Shown: positions 50,801-63,563, counted from the first letter of the stretch. The stretch is DNA of 64,000 bases from Volvox africanus (GCA_030268105.1 BSDZ01000078.1:6271501-6335500); one strand, 5' to 3'. The notes: a model not told the origin generated them from the sequence alone. Translations and numbers: made by a program.

Positions 50801-50996
50801 AGCGCGGTCAGCTTCAGAGCTGTCGTTCTGCCACCCTGGGATGGTAGTGCTGCGGCTGCAGCCTGGTGTATCGCCTGGTGATGGTGGCGGCGGGACAAGT
50901 GCCAGCGGGCGGCCGCTGCGGGCAGTGGTGCCACCGCCGCTGGAGAAGCCATTCCTTCTGGTTCCTGCAAAATGGACGGTTGCCCACATAGCGCAG
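47885..50996 (+). CDS. RING1: RING1-type Polycomb (PRC1) E3 ubiquitin ligase, 3' end unresolved
   Basis: Model: 47885-48054, 48247-48305, 48443-48509, 48669-48735, 48942-49004, 49757-49916, 50302-50996; phases agree, 427 codons so far. The family monoubiquitinates histone H2A in Polycomb repressive complex 1. Residues 72-109 form a C3HC4 RING spread over three small exons: CPVC, then CLHRFCALC, then CPVC. It is followed by SRRALRPDANFDRLLRALYG, the hallmark (S-[KR]-R-x-L-R-x-D-x-N-[FY]-D) of RING1/RING2 and plant AtRING1. Then come a charged Gln/Ala helix (NQAHVAQVAEEQRLRQARQ), a long disordered stretch with a KRSRE cluster, and PPLEKPFLLVPAKWTVAHIA, which fits the start of the RAWUL domain that binds CBX/LHP1-type partners. 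The last exon(s) completing RAWUL after the donor at 50997 were not identified. The start ATG gives MARGQCLSGSSNRQH and is the first in frame. Confidence 0.85.
49310..49339. repeat. Perfect 13-bp hairpin in a RING1-like intron
   Basis: CAGAAATGCGTAC at 49310-49322 and its exact reverse complement at 49327-49339 are separated by four bases (ACCA). It lies in the large intron 49005-49756. Possible RNA hairpin; function unknown. Confidence 0.85.
49535..49600 (+). repeat. 17-bp tandem repeat, about four copies
   Basis: TCCTTGCTGTCTTACCT at 49535-49551 and 49552-49568, then a diverged copy and a partial one. Intronic in the RING1-like gene. Confidence 0.85.
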
Positions 50997-53900
50997 GTAC
51001 CCGGGAAAAGAGGTGGTATGAAATCTAGAGACGGTCCTAAGTGAACAAAAACGCTGCTGATTGTAAGGGGGTATTGGATTGCACGTGTGTTTATGACCCC
51101 GAGCGTCTATATTGTCTTCAAAGTAATGGGAGCGGTCCATGATACTTCACGGAAGGAAAGGCGGTACAGATCAATGTTGCGATTTTTTCATGCGATGTCC
51201 GAAAGGTTTTGCCGCGGCTCAAAAGTTATCATTCATCTTCGGTATCCCGGCCCCTGACTCGGGAACATCTTGGGCGCCTACTCGCCCATTGCTCTTTCTG
51301 GTGCTTTTTCTTTCGCTTTTTCAGCCCCACTCGCGATACCTTGTCCATCTGTTGATCAGTCGGCGTCGTGCCTTGGTCGGCAGTCACGCTCGGACCTCCG
51401 AGGTGCTGCCCGAGGCGACTTCCTCGCCCGCAGGCCCCCTCAAGGTCTCAATTCCTCCATTTACGCGCTCTGACCTACTCATCCCCTTCAACCCGATTAC
51501 CCCTTACTGAGCCCGCAGCTTCTGAGCCGGTGGATTCCGGCTTGGGGCTTTGGTCACACCAACCATGTGCCCCCCTCCGCTATTCATTTGGAACCTTCAC
51601 CTGGGCAGCTACGCGGCAGTCACCGCTGCCTACGCGGTTGCACCACCCTGGGCTCCCTGGCAGCGGAGGAGATTCAGCCGGGCGAAAAGGGCGGCAGGAG
51701 CAAGCGGGGTGGCGACAGCGGCGCCGGTTGTAATGGCTCACCGCTGGTAGGCTGGGGGCCCAGCGGGGAAATTTCAGCTGTCGTTGGAATGTGTTGGAGG
51801 GTGCGAAGAAAGCGGGCTACAGAGCTACAGAGGGCTACAGAGAAGTTTCGCGGCTCCTATGTCTACTGTGTCCGGACTCTCTTCCACCTGTGACTCTTGG
51901 CCATCATCAGCACTCAGTTTTGCAATGTCCAAAGCTCCCAGTTCGGGTTTTCCATATTCCTTCGTTCCAAGTACGAAATCGTTGGACTGTCTTCTGAAGA
52001 GCTCGGGACGCAGTCTTACAGGGACAAGTACTGTAACCAAATGGTCAATTACTCCGTTGTGTTCCTGCTCAGGTCCTCATGTACTCGATCACGCAGTCGT
52101 CGTAAGACTACAGCAGCAGTTTGATTTGCAGCGGGGCTGGGCTCGTCTGCAGGCTCAGTGCAGCCTGAGGGTCCTGCCACATGGGAGAGGCCGAAACTCA
52201 TGGCATGGCTTGTTTCCACTAATCCCTTGTACGCGGCGACTTCGTTAGGTTGTGGCATGACCTCAGTTCACGCCCTTGGTCTCGACGCACATACGGACCT
52301 CGACACTCCTACCGGTAATCCACTTGCGTTGGGACTGCTCTCTTTAAGTGGACAAATTGTTGTTCACGTGGTCACAAGCTTCGGCTATGTTCCTCGGGAA
52401 GATGGCGGCAGTAATATATGCACCATCAGCAGGAAAGGACATGGTCGTGTGGTGCACTATCCAAGCCGCGGCGCAGGTCGCATTAACCTTGAGGCAGTCC
52501 CGGTCTGGGCAAACGATGTGTAATCAGCGGTGCCTAGTCATTCTGTCGGGCCGGGGTGGAGACAGGCGGGACGGTCTATGTTCGCCGAGTCACGCATGGG
52601 TCCCTTGTTGGAAGCACCCTCGGAGTGCGCAGCAAATATAGGCACAGAATCTCTACTCTGTGTTACCGCGGAGGGCGCAGAGCACCATGACCAAGTGTCA
52701 TCCTGCCCGGTTGCACACGACCATCGTTATGCACTTCCCCTATTGATTGTCGGGTCGCACTGCAAGACCCCCGGCCTCTGTAGGCATGCGGGGTGCTATG
52801 AGCACACTATAGCAACGTGTTCATTAGGGCGCTGGCACAGCGACTTCAGTGAGAGCTACAGCTAACCTGCTACCGCTGTAACCTGAGTGCCCATTGTCTC
52901 CTTGTGGATGCGTCGTCGCCACACCTTACAATCATTCCATTAACCAAAAGTTCTGCATGCACAGCCTCCTGCCGTCAGCTGTTACTGCCACACATGGAAT
53001 TTACTTATTTGTCATAGGGCATTTAATTGTCGTATCACCGGTGCCTAGATATCGTACAGCAATCCAGATTGCAACAATGGCGCAACCGTCCACCGTCCAC
53101 AACTTCACAATGATTGGCCCAGCTCCATAGCTTCGTAACTCGCACGAGCGCAGCAACCCCTCATTCCTCATACACCTGGATGGCTCAGTAGTATGTACTT
53201 CGAAGGGGCCGAGAGACATCAATAGAGAGCCACCAGCTTATGAGAGGTCACTTGGACACGAGCAAGGAAGCGAAGGAGGCGGTAACTGTAACATTCGTTG
53301 ACATCCGACCTCGTCGGTTTTTTTCAGCACAAAAGCTGCGCCCGCCATCTCGGCAAAGCCGCGACAAACGCATGGAGGTTGCACACACCAGTAGCAGCGA
53401 CAGCAGCACTCACCGCACTCTCAATCACATCGCGCATCACAACTGTAACATAGCGTTGAGCACTTATTTAACCTATGGGCAGCTTATTGTGTACATGAAG
53501 CAACGCACGCAGCATCATACAATTGGTATGCATGGTGACACGTCAGCCCGCCTGGTCTCTCACAGCCCGCCTGGGGCCGTCCTCCTACAAGCTAGTCATG
53601 AGGCCAAATCCCGGCAAAAACCTGCCTCGGTATTCTTTCAATTGCGGGCCATCATAACTGCCCTGCCGCAATGCAGGTAACGCCACGAATCTGTCACGTC
53701 CGCACTACTCCCGTCTCCGCTGCTCTGCTCCTGCCCTGCATGAGGACCATATGTCAGTGAACATCAAAACCGCCCTTCTTAGGATGGTAATACTTAGATA
53801 CTGCTCTGAATACGCAGCGTAATAGAGTACGGAAGTGCACAGCGCCCTGACTCGTCGGTGGTCATCAGGGCCATCACACTACGGTAGCTTGTCGGTTGTC

Positions 53901-55308
53901 TCAGATCCGAAATACCTGCGCTCAGTGTCCAAGACGCCTTCACGGCGCATATCGCCCTGTTTCCCGAATCCTCAGCTACCCACGGCGGCGGCATCCAGTG
54001 ATGCCACCCTGCGTCTGACTGTTACCGCTGCTTCTGAGCCTCGATTGGCGGCTCAGGATACCTACTGCATGGCGCTACTGCGGACCCACTTCACAACATC
54101 ACCAGCACCCACGTAAGTCAATCTTCACGGGGCTGCAATCTGCTCCGGTCTCATCCTACACTTCCATTTCCACTTCCACCTTGTACTCAATCATCCTACA
54201 TCTCATTTATACTTTGCCCTGCCCCTTCATACACACTTGCTGCCAATGCCAACTCCTCTCCGGCCCCAACACTCAGAAGGCATCCACCCCAAGACTGCCA
54301 TAAGACCAGGACACTTTACCAGAGAGGGTTGCTGCCTGTTGCGTTGTCCCATAGCGCCTGTCGCAAGTAATACGAGCAAATATTCTCGCAATCTCCTTGC
54401 GACTAGATGCACAGATCACATTGTGCTGAGACGTATTCGCTGCGCTCCCTTTGCGCCTTGGTCCCAAATGCCACTAGCACCTCCCTCCGCCGACACTATA
54501 GAGACGCGCGCACAAAATTTGTGGCATCAGGGACATAATTAGGCACCCTAGGAATCACAGGACTGCGTTATGTCCGAAAGGGCTCAGCGATATTTGACGC
54601 TTCCTTTTCCCCGAGCGGTCGAACGAAGGTTGATTGAATCCGTTGCATTATGATTCCGAAGAACACCTCATTCGCTGGCCTGAAGCACTTTGACAACCTC
54701 TATACTTGCTGTCGCGTTGTTTGCGCGCCCTCCGTAACGACTCTCGAAAACACTATATCCTTGAACTGATCCGCATGCCGCAGATCCGTATGCAGCAGAT
54801 CCGTATGCAGACTCGGTTGCAGTTGGTGCTGATGATCTCTATGCTATTTATTGCATCTAATATCCTATAGGCATATTGCATCGCGGCGCGGATCACACCA
54901 GACCCAATAAGACAATTCGTTTTCTCTCACCGCGTTGGGGTGGCCATTGCTCCCGAATAACAGCCCACCTTAGAAGTGTATCCTAAAGGATGCCCTTTAT
55001 AAACCCACATCATCTCCATTCCGTTCACACTAAACCACTTGGAACTCGATCAGCTATGAACAAATGTTCGCCACCACGACACCAGAGTTCAACTCGCTTT
55101 GAATACTCCGTTCAACCATGTTTCTTCCTTGAGCCGGCATGTGTAATACTAATTAAATCTGGATTGGCCCAGGTGTCTGGCTAACATGGCCTCCACAATT
55201 AGTCCCCCTCTGGGATGGTGGGAGGAGGGTTCCCATGAATTTGAGGCACTGAGGGAAGCTGCCCCTTCCTCCTCCCGACTGCCCTCCACTTAAGCCCTCA
55301 CCTCTTCC
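50997..55308. other. 3' part of the RING1-like gene, then DNA without a secure gene
   Basis: The remaining RING1-like exon(s) should lie near the left end; an open stretch follows the TTTTCAG at about 51315-51321 but no frame there clearly matches RAWUL. Minus-strand frames 52040-51825 and 52258-52049 and plus-strand 52158-52523 and 53240-53680 are open but without family motifs. A 15-bp unit GCAGATCCGTATGCA is tandem at 54780-54809, with a diverged copy just before it. Confidence 0.4.
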
Positions 55309-58069
55309 CTACATGACGACGCATCTGCAGCCCGGCTGCCGCCTTAATCCGCTGTCAAACCGAGTGCCTTCGCCGGTGGTCTTGGCGGCAAGCCCCCCTT
55401 CTTGCGGTCCTGCCTCATCCTCCGCAATGGGCGGAAAGATGCCCCGAGGGGATCTGCTCGCGGGAGGTGGCAGCTCAGCGGCGCCGCCAGCGGCTAGCGT
55501 GAGCAGTAACTTTGTGGCGCCGCCACCGCCCGTCTCTGCCAACATCCGCCGGCTGAGCTCCTCTGGTGTCAGTACCCGGCCGGCGCGTGCGCCTGGGGCA
55601 CGCTTCACCTCCGACGCACGCAGCGTGCATGAGATGAGGCGGAGCGCGTGGTGCTCCGGAAACAGCTGCGGTGCTGCCTGCGCTGTGTTTGAAGAGGAGA
55701 TGGGCGAGGATGAGCTAGCCGGCGAGCAGGCACCACCACCGGCGCTGCGGGACGAGCTGCCACCGGAGCCGAAGGAGGACCGCTCCATCACATGCACTGG
55801 CAGCGAGGTCCTCGCCAGCGGTGGGGCCAGCGCCAGCCTGGCAGCAGCCGTGGCTTGCCCATTCGCAGCTACCTGCGCCGAAGGTGGCAGCGGTGGCGTG
55901 GCTGCTGCCACAGCCCGCAAAGAACCTGTACCATCGACTTGAGGATGCGGACTGGCTGCTGCTGTGGCGGCGGCGGCCGTTGCCGTCGCCACGGCCGCCG
56001 CCTTACTGGCAGCCTTAGCAGCCAAGTAGCGCATGTTCACGCTATGGTTATGATTATGGACATATCTGGCACCGCCGACGGAGCTTGCAAAACTAGATAG
56101 TGGGGAGGAAGTCGAACGTAGTACTGGCCCGGCAGTCGGCCGTCCACTATCCTCCCCGCTACTGCTACCGTTGGCGTGCAAGCCCGGCAGAGGGTGCTGC
56201 TGCGTCGGGCTACATTTAAAACTAGGAGCGCCAGTTGCGGCTCTCCTCAACCTGCTACTGCCACCGCTCTTGCCGCCAGCCCCACTAACCCTCATTGGAA
56301 CAGAAATTTCCTCCAGCTGCGGCACGCTACGAGCAATTGCAAGGCGGCCGCTCCCACCACGGTCCCGGCCACCCGCAGGTAACTCAGGATGCAGTACCTT
56401 CATCCCTGCACCTAAGCCGCCGGCTTCCGTGGATCCCTGGTGAGCGCGGATTGGACCTCCATTCTCCAGAGCAACTGGGGACGACAGCCGGTAGTGAGGA
56501 CCTGGCGGCGGGATAGTGACAGACGACGGTAGTGGTTGCGCGTGGCAATGCTGAGGAAAGGACCGATAGCTGTGGTGGCAACCGTTCCATCAATTTTAAC
56601 ATTAACTCTGGTCCTAGTCCCGCCCTGACCTCCTAAGGCCTCCTAACCCGCCCGGAGGATTGCCACCACTCAACCCATCATCGAACGGGCCAACAGAGGG
56701 ACGCCCGAGACGGCGCCGCACCTGTCAGGGCATCGCCATAGTCTGCACCGCAATGCTCTCCGCAAAACTCAACATGCATAAGCGCTCCCCGCGCATGCTG
56801 CCTGGCGGTGCCGGATGAAGAGCGAGGAGTCGACAGTGATGATTGGGCAGGCGAGGCGCACGAATCTCCGAGGGACGAGCAAGTTGGGAGGGGCGCGGCC
56901 CATATGGGGGTACCTTGGGCGGCATCAAACTGAACGCAAGCCTTGTTTGGATCTGGATCTGGAAATGTGGGCATGGCGACGCCAGCGGACGAACCAGCAG
57001 CTGTAGGACTGCTTCGCCCATGTGGCACCCCCGGCCAAGGCATCGCTGCCAGTCCTGCCACCGCTGTCATTTCTGGGCACAATTTCTGGGCTGCTTCCCT
57101 CGCAGAAACCGATACCCAGGGACTGGCGGTCACATCGCTGGGTGCGATACAAGCCATGCCCTCACTAGCTGCTAACGTCCGCGGGGGCTGCCACCAGGTA
57201 TGGAAATGCAACATCCACTGCCTGGTGGGAGATGGCGGCGCCGTGATTAGAGGTCCGACGGATCTATCCGCACGCAACTGCAGCAGACTGTCACTGACGC
57301 TAGATGCCCAACAGCCGCTGTCGCCATGGGCGCCACGACCGGCACTATAGGGCGGCCACCACAGTAGTTTCTCGGAAAGCGCAGCAGATGCTGTAATCTC
57401 GCCGCCCAGATTCCCTGGCGGGCGCCCGAGCCCCACCTCAGATCCCGATTCGGGCGGGCGGCAGGGCAGTGAAGGAACGCGCCTGGGCGGGCCAGCCACC
57501 GCATCAGGTCTGGCAGCCTGTGCGGCAGCAAGTAAGCAGCCGGTTGCCTCTGTGGCGGCTGCGGTATCGCATCTCCTTGGGGACCACTGGGCGAGGGAGG
57601 GCTGCCGCCATGGTGCGGTTATGGATGGGGCCACGACTGTAAGCTTTGTGAAATGCTCGGCACAGCGCTGGAGGCGCAGCTTTGAGGGTGCTCCATGGTG
57701 CTGCATGGGCTGGCCGCGGGGAGGTCTGCAGGTAGAGCTGGTCCCCAGCGCCGCGACTGTGCAACGGGAGGGCACTTGCACAGGACCTATCAGGCAGGGG
57801 CGGACGGCGCAGCTCGACGCTAGCAGCGGCTGCACCTGTGCGAGAGTGCCCTGCTGCACGCCGTCGGTGGAAGCCGCAGCCACCGCTGCCGTATCCCGAT
57901 TGAACTGTAAGTGGAGCTGTGCGGGGTAGTACAGGACCGCGGATGCGCAGACGCTGGGGAAATCGCAGGCCGTTATGGTGTTGTCCATGTCTTGCATCGA
58001 TGAAGATGTGCTGGACATATGGCTGCGACCAGGGGATGCGGAGAACGTACATCCATAGTCAGGTTTCAA
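55309..58069 (-). CDS. Unrecognised low-complexity protein with C-terminal CaaX-like box
   Basis: Two exons on the complement, 58069-56722 and 56501-55309, join in phase 1 with a GTGCGG donor and a CCGCCAG acceptor, giving at least 846 codons. I do not recognise a family. The protein is rich in Ala, Ser, Pro and Gly. A more ordered part near the end reads HALRLISCTLRASEVKRAPG and VLTPEELSRRMLAETGG. It terminates in QPGCRCVVM: CVVM fits the prenylation CaaX consensus, and the Cys two residues before it could be palmitoylated, so membrane attachment is possible (inference). The frame stays open upstream of 58069 (RTLDELRILKPDYGCTF), so the first exon starts earlier or an upstream exon is missing; codon 58069 is TTG, not ATG. 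Confidence 0.5.
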
Positions 58070-60898
58070 AATGCGGAGCTCATCTAATGTTCGGGCAGCC
58101 TTGCTCTAGCTTCCTTGTTAAAAAAACAAACCGCGCACTTTCCGTAAGATTAAACAGGAAAAACTTCAGCAGCCCCAGACACGCTCGTATCGGCGGGTCT
58201 TCCTACCATACCATTCAGATTGCCTGGGATGTCGTGAGAGCCGTTTTCAAAAGCTGTGATGCAGCTTGGGTTCTAGCTTCGCAGCAATACGGTTGTCCGG
58301 GCTCTCATTTGGGCAGAAGTCCTCCGTCCGCGAATCACCGCCTTAAGGCCACCTTGCTGCAAGTACTGCCCTTTACAGTACTTGCTGCACTCATGTGGAC
58401 ACCATGTGTTTATGAGAAAATACGTTACAGGATCCTTTTTAAAAGTACAGAGAGTCTGCAACTGTATAAGTCAGCGCACAACGGCACATAAGAATTCACA
58501 ATTGAATTGAATTCAAAAATGAAGTCTGCTTCCCATTAGAAGTTAGAGCACTTGCAGAAGTATAACTGCCTCCCGGAGGATATACCTATTGCGAAATTTC
58601 TCTCGTAAAGAACAGATATTGCTATTGATAACATTTTTAAATTATTTATATTGTGGGACCCTACGTACTGTTTTGGAATATTACTACGAACACACTACAC
58701 GTGCCTTATTTTCCCATCCTGTGTAATAGGTGTCTCAGTGTCTTAAACGTTCAGTTTTTTATACTTAGTTGGGTTATTGCTTGCAGGGCTACCAGGGAAT
58801 ATTGTAAGATAGGGCCCGTAACCCGTACTTTTTGAACTATCAATTCATTGTCACAAAGCAGCAATTTTATAGATTTTACAACTTTTTACCTGAAAGATTC
58901 GAACGTATCGAAGTGGAGCGTCCTACCCTAGGTTAATACTCAACCCTACATCGCATACTTAATCTTTCCATGTTTGGATCACATGGGCATTGGGTAATGC
59001 GAAAATCCGCTGTATATTGCTCCTTGACGCATTACTTCCGCGAGGTTGATATCAAGTACCATAACGAAACATTTGGTCCCATTTATGCCTGTTCGTACCA
59101 GAAAATAACCCACAGTAACAATCCCCGTTTGATGCCAGTTTTAAGTTTACGCTACGCATTTTGCTGGTTATAGCCATAAACAGGCTTCTATAGAACAGGA
59201 AGTAGAGCGCGAAGGAAGGGCGACGAGAGAAGCCTGAAGGAGCAAGGAAGGTCCAGGCTCATACGATGATGACCTGGCAGAGGATATCAGACGCGCGATA
59301 TCCACATATCGCCTTGGGGGTGCTTTGAAGATCTATATACGTGCGCCTTCTGGCATCGGTGGGTGGTGTGCCTTAAGCAAGGGTGCCGTAAGGGCCCACA
59401 GACACCTTGTCGAGCTGCGTTACAGGTGGACAGACACCACAGGCTTCCGTAGCTGAACGCCATGCAATATTAATAATCGCATGCGTCCTGCAGTGATTTT
59501 TCATGAGGCAGAAAGGGCGATAAGATTTATAATGGCAGTAAGGCTAGCAACTGCTGATAGGATGCTTCATCAGTCGTAAACAGTGTGGCAATCCCTGCAC
59601 GGTTACACCAGCAGAGTGAAGACTTGGTTTCGTTGTAATCGTGATGAATTAACCCGAATGAACCAAGTATATGGCGATCGATGGCGGCAACCAGGGTGCA
59701 ACCGTACATTGGCAGACCATTTTAAGTGAATGTGAGGTATGGAGCGATGCAAATAAGGCACAGCGACTTATATCTAGCTGTGTGCAGGTGTGTTCAGCCT
59801 ACAACATGGGAGTCTTCCCTCGTCAAGAAAATCTAGATGCAACGACATGATAGAAAATTGTGCACGACGTAGGGCAGCTGGTTTATTAACATAGGTCGCC
59901 GTGCAGGTAACTGGCCGCGGCAGGGCTCCCAGGCCGAGTAATCCAGTTTCGTCAGGGGTGCGGTGAGTCTTGGGGTTAACTAGTGCATTGCAGGCGACAG
60001 ATTCGCAGGTTAGCTCAGCAAGTCTCAGCAGCGTACAGTCTCCTTGTCGGCCATGGCGGTGCCACAGGTTAATATAAGGTAGGACGAAAGAGCGGAGAGG
60101 GTTTGCGGAACAGTTTGACGGCATAGGACTGTCATGTGCAGCGAACGGCATCGCTGCGTCCACGACACTGGGGGTGTGGACTCCCCCCCCCCGAAAGCAG
60201 CTAGCGAAAGTGGCGAGGGAGGTGACGGCAATATCCATCCGCATGGGGTCTCCTGAGAGCCAGCAATCCATGCTTGTCCTGACTGGCTTGTCCTGCCGTA
60301 ACCTCAACATGAACACAAAGTGGACGTGCGCTCCTAACTGGCCCTGGAGATAACCACCGACTGACGGCACACCACTCACTGGGCAGACAACTGACCAAAA
60401 AGAGAAGGCTCCTAGTGGAATGAGCCCCGCAGCAAACTACAAAGAAAGACCACCGGAATCCTAATTGCTCTGGTGTCTCCAAATAGCCCAGGGGCATTGT
60501 AAAAACCCTGCGACTATCAAACAGTCTCACTCGGCGTGGAAAACAACTGTACCTAAACCAGAGCCGATGGAAACCTAACTAGCACTACACACTCGCCCAG
60601 AGAGGGAACGTCGCGCACCCTTGAGCTGTTGTCAGTAATTCAGCCCTCCGCTGGGCACCCATCGCAGGGCACCAGGGAACTGAAGCCGCCTCACGCCTCC
60701 AACGGCGCCCCTAGCTGAGGATGGTACCCCATCACCGAGATCACCCTAACGAAATCCCATCATCACAGCTTGCATCTCTGTGACCCCCAACACGTCAGCC
60801 CAGGGTCTACAACCCTAGCTCCGTCAACACCAGAGCCCTCGTCGTGGGGCACCTCTGGCCTACTAACTTCTCCCTCCCCCTCAGATCCTAGCCCCACC
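58070..60898. other. AT-rich intergenic DNA and downstream flank of the mobile element
   Basis: 58500-59750 is strongly AT-rich with no gene seen. A 201-codon open frame at 60379-59774 (-) has no recognisable motif. A pyrimidine run at 60867-60882 reads GAGGGGGAGGGAGAAG on the minus strand, just past the element's stop codon; it could be the polypurine tract of an LTR element, but I found no matching LTR pair. Confidence 0.4.
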
Positions 60899-62561
60899 TC
60901 ATCCAGCCACGATCAGGCGCTTGGCCACAGAGAGATTAACCTCCTCGGCCGACCCACCGTCCCACTCTATGAAGAAGTAGTGTGGCCGCACCAACACTCC
61001 ACGAAAACGTAACGTACCCCACGCCACCACCTTCTGCCGTCGCCTGCCCTGGCTCGCATGTACAACACGCTTGACTCGCTTCCCATTGAGGGCGGCGGCC
61101 TCTGCATCCCGACGCCACGTGGCGGCGTTGGGGAAAAGAACCGCCTTCACCTCCGGCAGGGCCATCTCTGGCCCTGTCGGGGCTTCACGCTTGAGCCTGA
61201 CGCACTCCGGGCAGACCCACTGGCCAGGCGGCACGCCGCTGAGCGGCGGGGAGAGGCACTGGAGGTGCCAACCCGTCCCGCATGCATCACACAGCAGCAT
61301 GTGCGCCTCATCGTGCAGCGAGTGGCAGACCTCGCAAGCAAGATCCGCTGATGGCCGCTGCAGCCGCGGGTCCACTATCGGATCGATGTCAACCAGGTGG
61401 CACGGCCTCAACTGTTCCATGCGCCTCCTCATACGCTCCCCATTCTTCCCCACCAGGACTACAACACAAATGGGCCCCACCCGCTCAATGCGCAGCACCT
61501 CATCGTGGACTGGCAGCTGCACTGTGTTGTGCACCGCAGTGCGCCGCACGTAGACGTAGTCACCGGGGGCAATTTCCAATGACGGAGGCCGGTACCGGCC
61601 CAACCGCACGTGGGCATAGCGCTGCGTGTCCCGGTGTTGCGCGATGAGCAGGTTGGCTGCCGTGATGGGCATGTGCCGCCGCAGCAGCGCGGCGCGCTCA
61701 TGGAGTGCGGCCACGTAGCTCTCCTCAGATCCCTTGCCCGTGAACCCCAGCGGCTCTGCCATCCGCTCCCGCACGGCAGGAGGAACGATCGGCTTCACGC
61801 CGTACATGAGTTCATACGGTGAGTACCGAGTCGAAGCCTGCGGTGAGCAGCGGTAGGCGAGTGCCAGCCAGGGGAGGTGTTGGTCCCAGGTATCGCTCCT
61901 CTTGACCTCCGCACAATACTTGCGTAGTGCCGCCTTCACCACTCGCACTATCCGCTCGGCCGCCCCGTCTGCTTGCGGGTGACTGGCGGAGGTGAAGCGA
62001 TGGTCGACGAAACACTGGTGTAGAAGTTGGTGAAAGGCCCCCTGGAATTCCCCCCCCACGATCCGTGAGCACCTCGGCAGGAGCCGAGAAGTGAGTGATG
62101 AGTTCTAACAGACCACGGGAGGTCTCCTCAGGTTGCTTGCTGCGCAGCGGGTAGAACTCCGCGTGCTTGGTGAAGTGTTCGATGCAGACCATGACGAAGG
62201 TGAAGCCAAACGGCTCGGTGGGCGGCAGAGGCCCCGCTAGGTCCACGCCCCAGCGGTAGAACATGCCCCTGATCGCCAGGGGCTGCAGTTGCACCGGGCG
62301 CGCCGTACCAATGCTGTTGGTCATATCGCACAGCTTGCAGCCACGCACAACCTCCTGCACGGTTCGATGCATCCGGTACCACCAGTAGCCCAGCTGCACC
62401 AACGCCAGTGTCCGCCGAATGCCAAGGTGGGCCACCGCATGGACTCGCCGCACGATGGCCTCCCTGTCTTCGGGCGGCGGGCAGACCCGTGTCGAGCCGT
62501 CACTGAGAGCTCTAAGCAGTTGATCCCCCGCCCACCGGTACAACACGGCCCGTCGAAGCAC
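60899..62561 (-). pseudogene. Integrase with PHD finger and C-terminal Tudor/chromo-like segment, frameshifted
   Basis: From 62561: the zinc-binding H2C2 region (HAVAHLG ... GCKLC), then the DDE core with the first Asp in WGVDLAGPLPP, the second in VLTDRGG, and Glu in HPQADGAAERIVR. A run of eight G (62057-62050 on the minus strand) breaks the frame between the second Asp and the rest; with seven G the sequence would read straight through. After the core come a GDYVYVRR SH3-like (GPY/F) module, a complete C4HC3 PHD finger (CEVC, CDAC, GWHLQC, WVCPEC) and a C-terminal WGTLRFRGVLVRPHYFFIEW segment resembling a Tudor or chromo-like fold. The last two may target integration to particular chromatin (inference). 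Confidence 0.85.
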
Positions 62562-62564
62562 GCG

Positions 62565-62895
62565 TCACGCCGGCCGCCCGTCCTCCTCCGTGACCCCCGC
62601 CGGCGCCCCATGAAGGAACGCCAGCGTTGACGCATCACGCCAGACGTCAGGGTCTTGGCCCTCCGCCAAGGCATTCTCCTGTACCTCAGCAGCCGCCGCT
62701 ACTGCAGCAGTGGCCATCACCATCGTAAGCCCAGGCGCCCGCTGTGAGAGCAGGGCGCAGGCCCATGGCGTGAGCAGGTTGTCCGCATCCACCATGGCTG
62801 ATTTGTGTGTCATCCCAGCCGCCAGTCTCGCCGCCGATCCCACAGCCGCGAGTGCAGCTACGGGAGCCAGCGGGGTCAGATCGGATCCCCCCCCG
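62565..62895 (-). pseudogene. Element coding segment upstream of the integrase, ended by an in-frame TGA
   Basis: Open from about 62895 to the TGA at 62567-62565, and in the same frame as the integrase start. It reads KSAMVDADNLLTPWACALL and ends QDPDVWRDASTLAFLHGAPA. The segment right after the stop (RVLRRAVLYRWAGDQLL) is the usual approach to the H2C2 domain, so the TGA interrupts one polyprotein. Confidence 0.6.
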
Positions 62896-63515
62896 GTGGC
62901 AAGGCCGTGAGGTGCTTCGTCGCAGGATACTGCATGTCATGGGGCGTGATGAAAGCGCGATGCAGCACCATGCAGAGGGAAAGCGCGACCTGGAAGACCG
63001 GCGGCGGAGACGACCGCTCCAGCAGCTCCAGCTCCAGCTCCAGCATGAAGTCCCGCGACGTCCGTACCCAGAAGCCCGCCGCCACGGTGTAGTCAGCGGC
63101 GGTGACCTGGCAGGGCGCGCGGATGGGGCCCGCGCGCAGTGGCGTGCCGGTGACCACAGGCGGTGGCAAGGCCACCCACGGCCGCCCTGGTAAATCACAT
63201 GCCACATACGGCGGGGCAAGGACCGTGCACGCCACCGCCGGCACACGACCGGCCGGCAGCAGCGCGGCTAGGTCACGCCCATCAGGCGGGCGCAACTCTG
63301 TGACGCAGTGCTGCAAGTGCACCGTGTTAGCAAGGTTGGTGTAGAGGCAGCTCAAACAGTGAACCGCCGCGCCAGTGACGGCGGCATCCAGGAGCACAGG
63401 CAGGCTAAAGAGCCACCCAGCATCTGGCGCCGCGTCGACATTGACGAAGGGACCCTCCAAGAGGAAGGCCGGCGGTGAAAGGCGCCGCTCACGACGAAAC
63501 TGCTGAAAACCCCCC
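62876..63515 (-). pseudogene. Element coding segment of unknown function
   Basis: Open on the complement. From about 63515 it reads FRRERRLSPPAFLLEGPFVN, then DAAVTGAAVHCLSCLYTNLA and a Pro/Val-rich part, ending at GGDPI before a stop. It meets the next downstream segment at another run of eight G (62894-62887) with a change of frame. No protease, reverse transcriptase or RNase H motif is recognised. Confidence 0.45.
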
Positions 63516-63563
63516 AAAAATCCGACAATTTGCGCAGCACTCCACACACTGTTCCCAGCCCAG

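Noticed and set aside
56925..57929. Several plus-strand frames over 100 codons
   Set aside because: Overlap the minus-strand exon 58069-56722, which joins in phase to the exon ending in the CaaX box; no plus-strand motif or splice partner.
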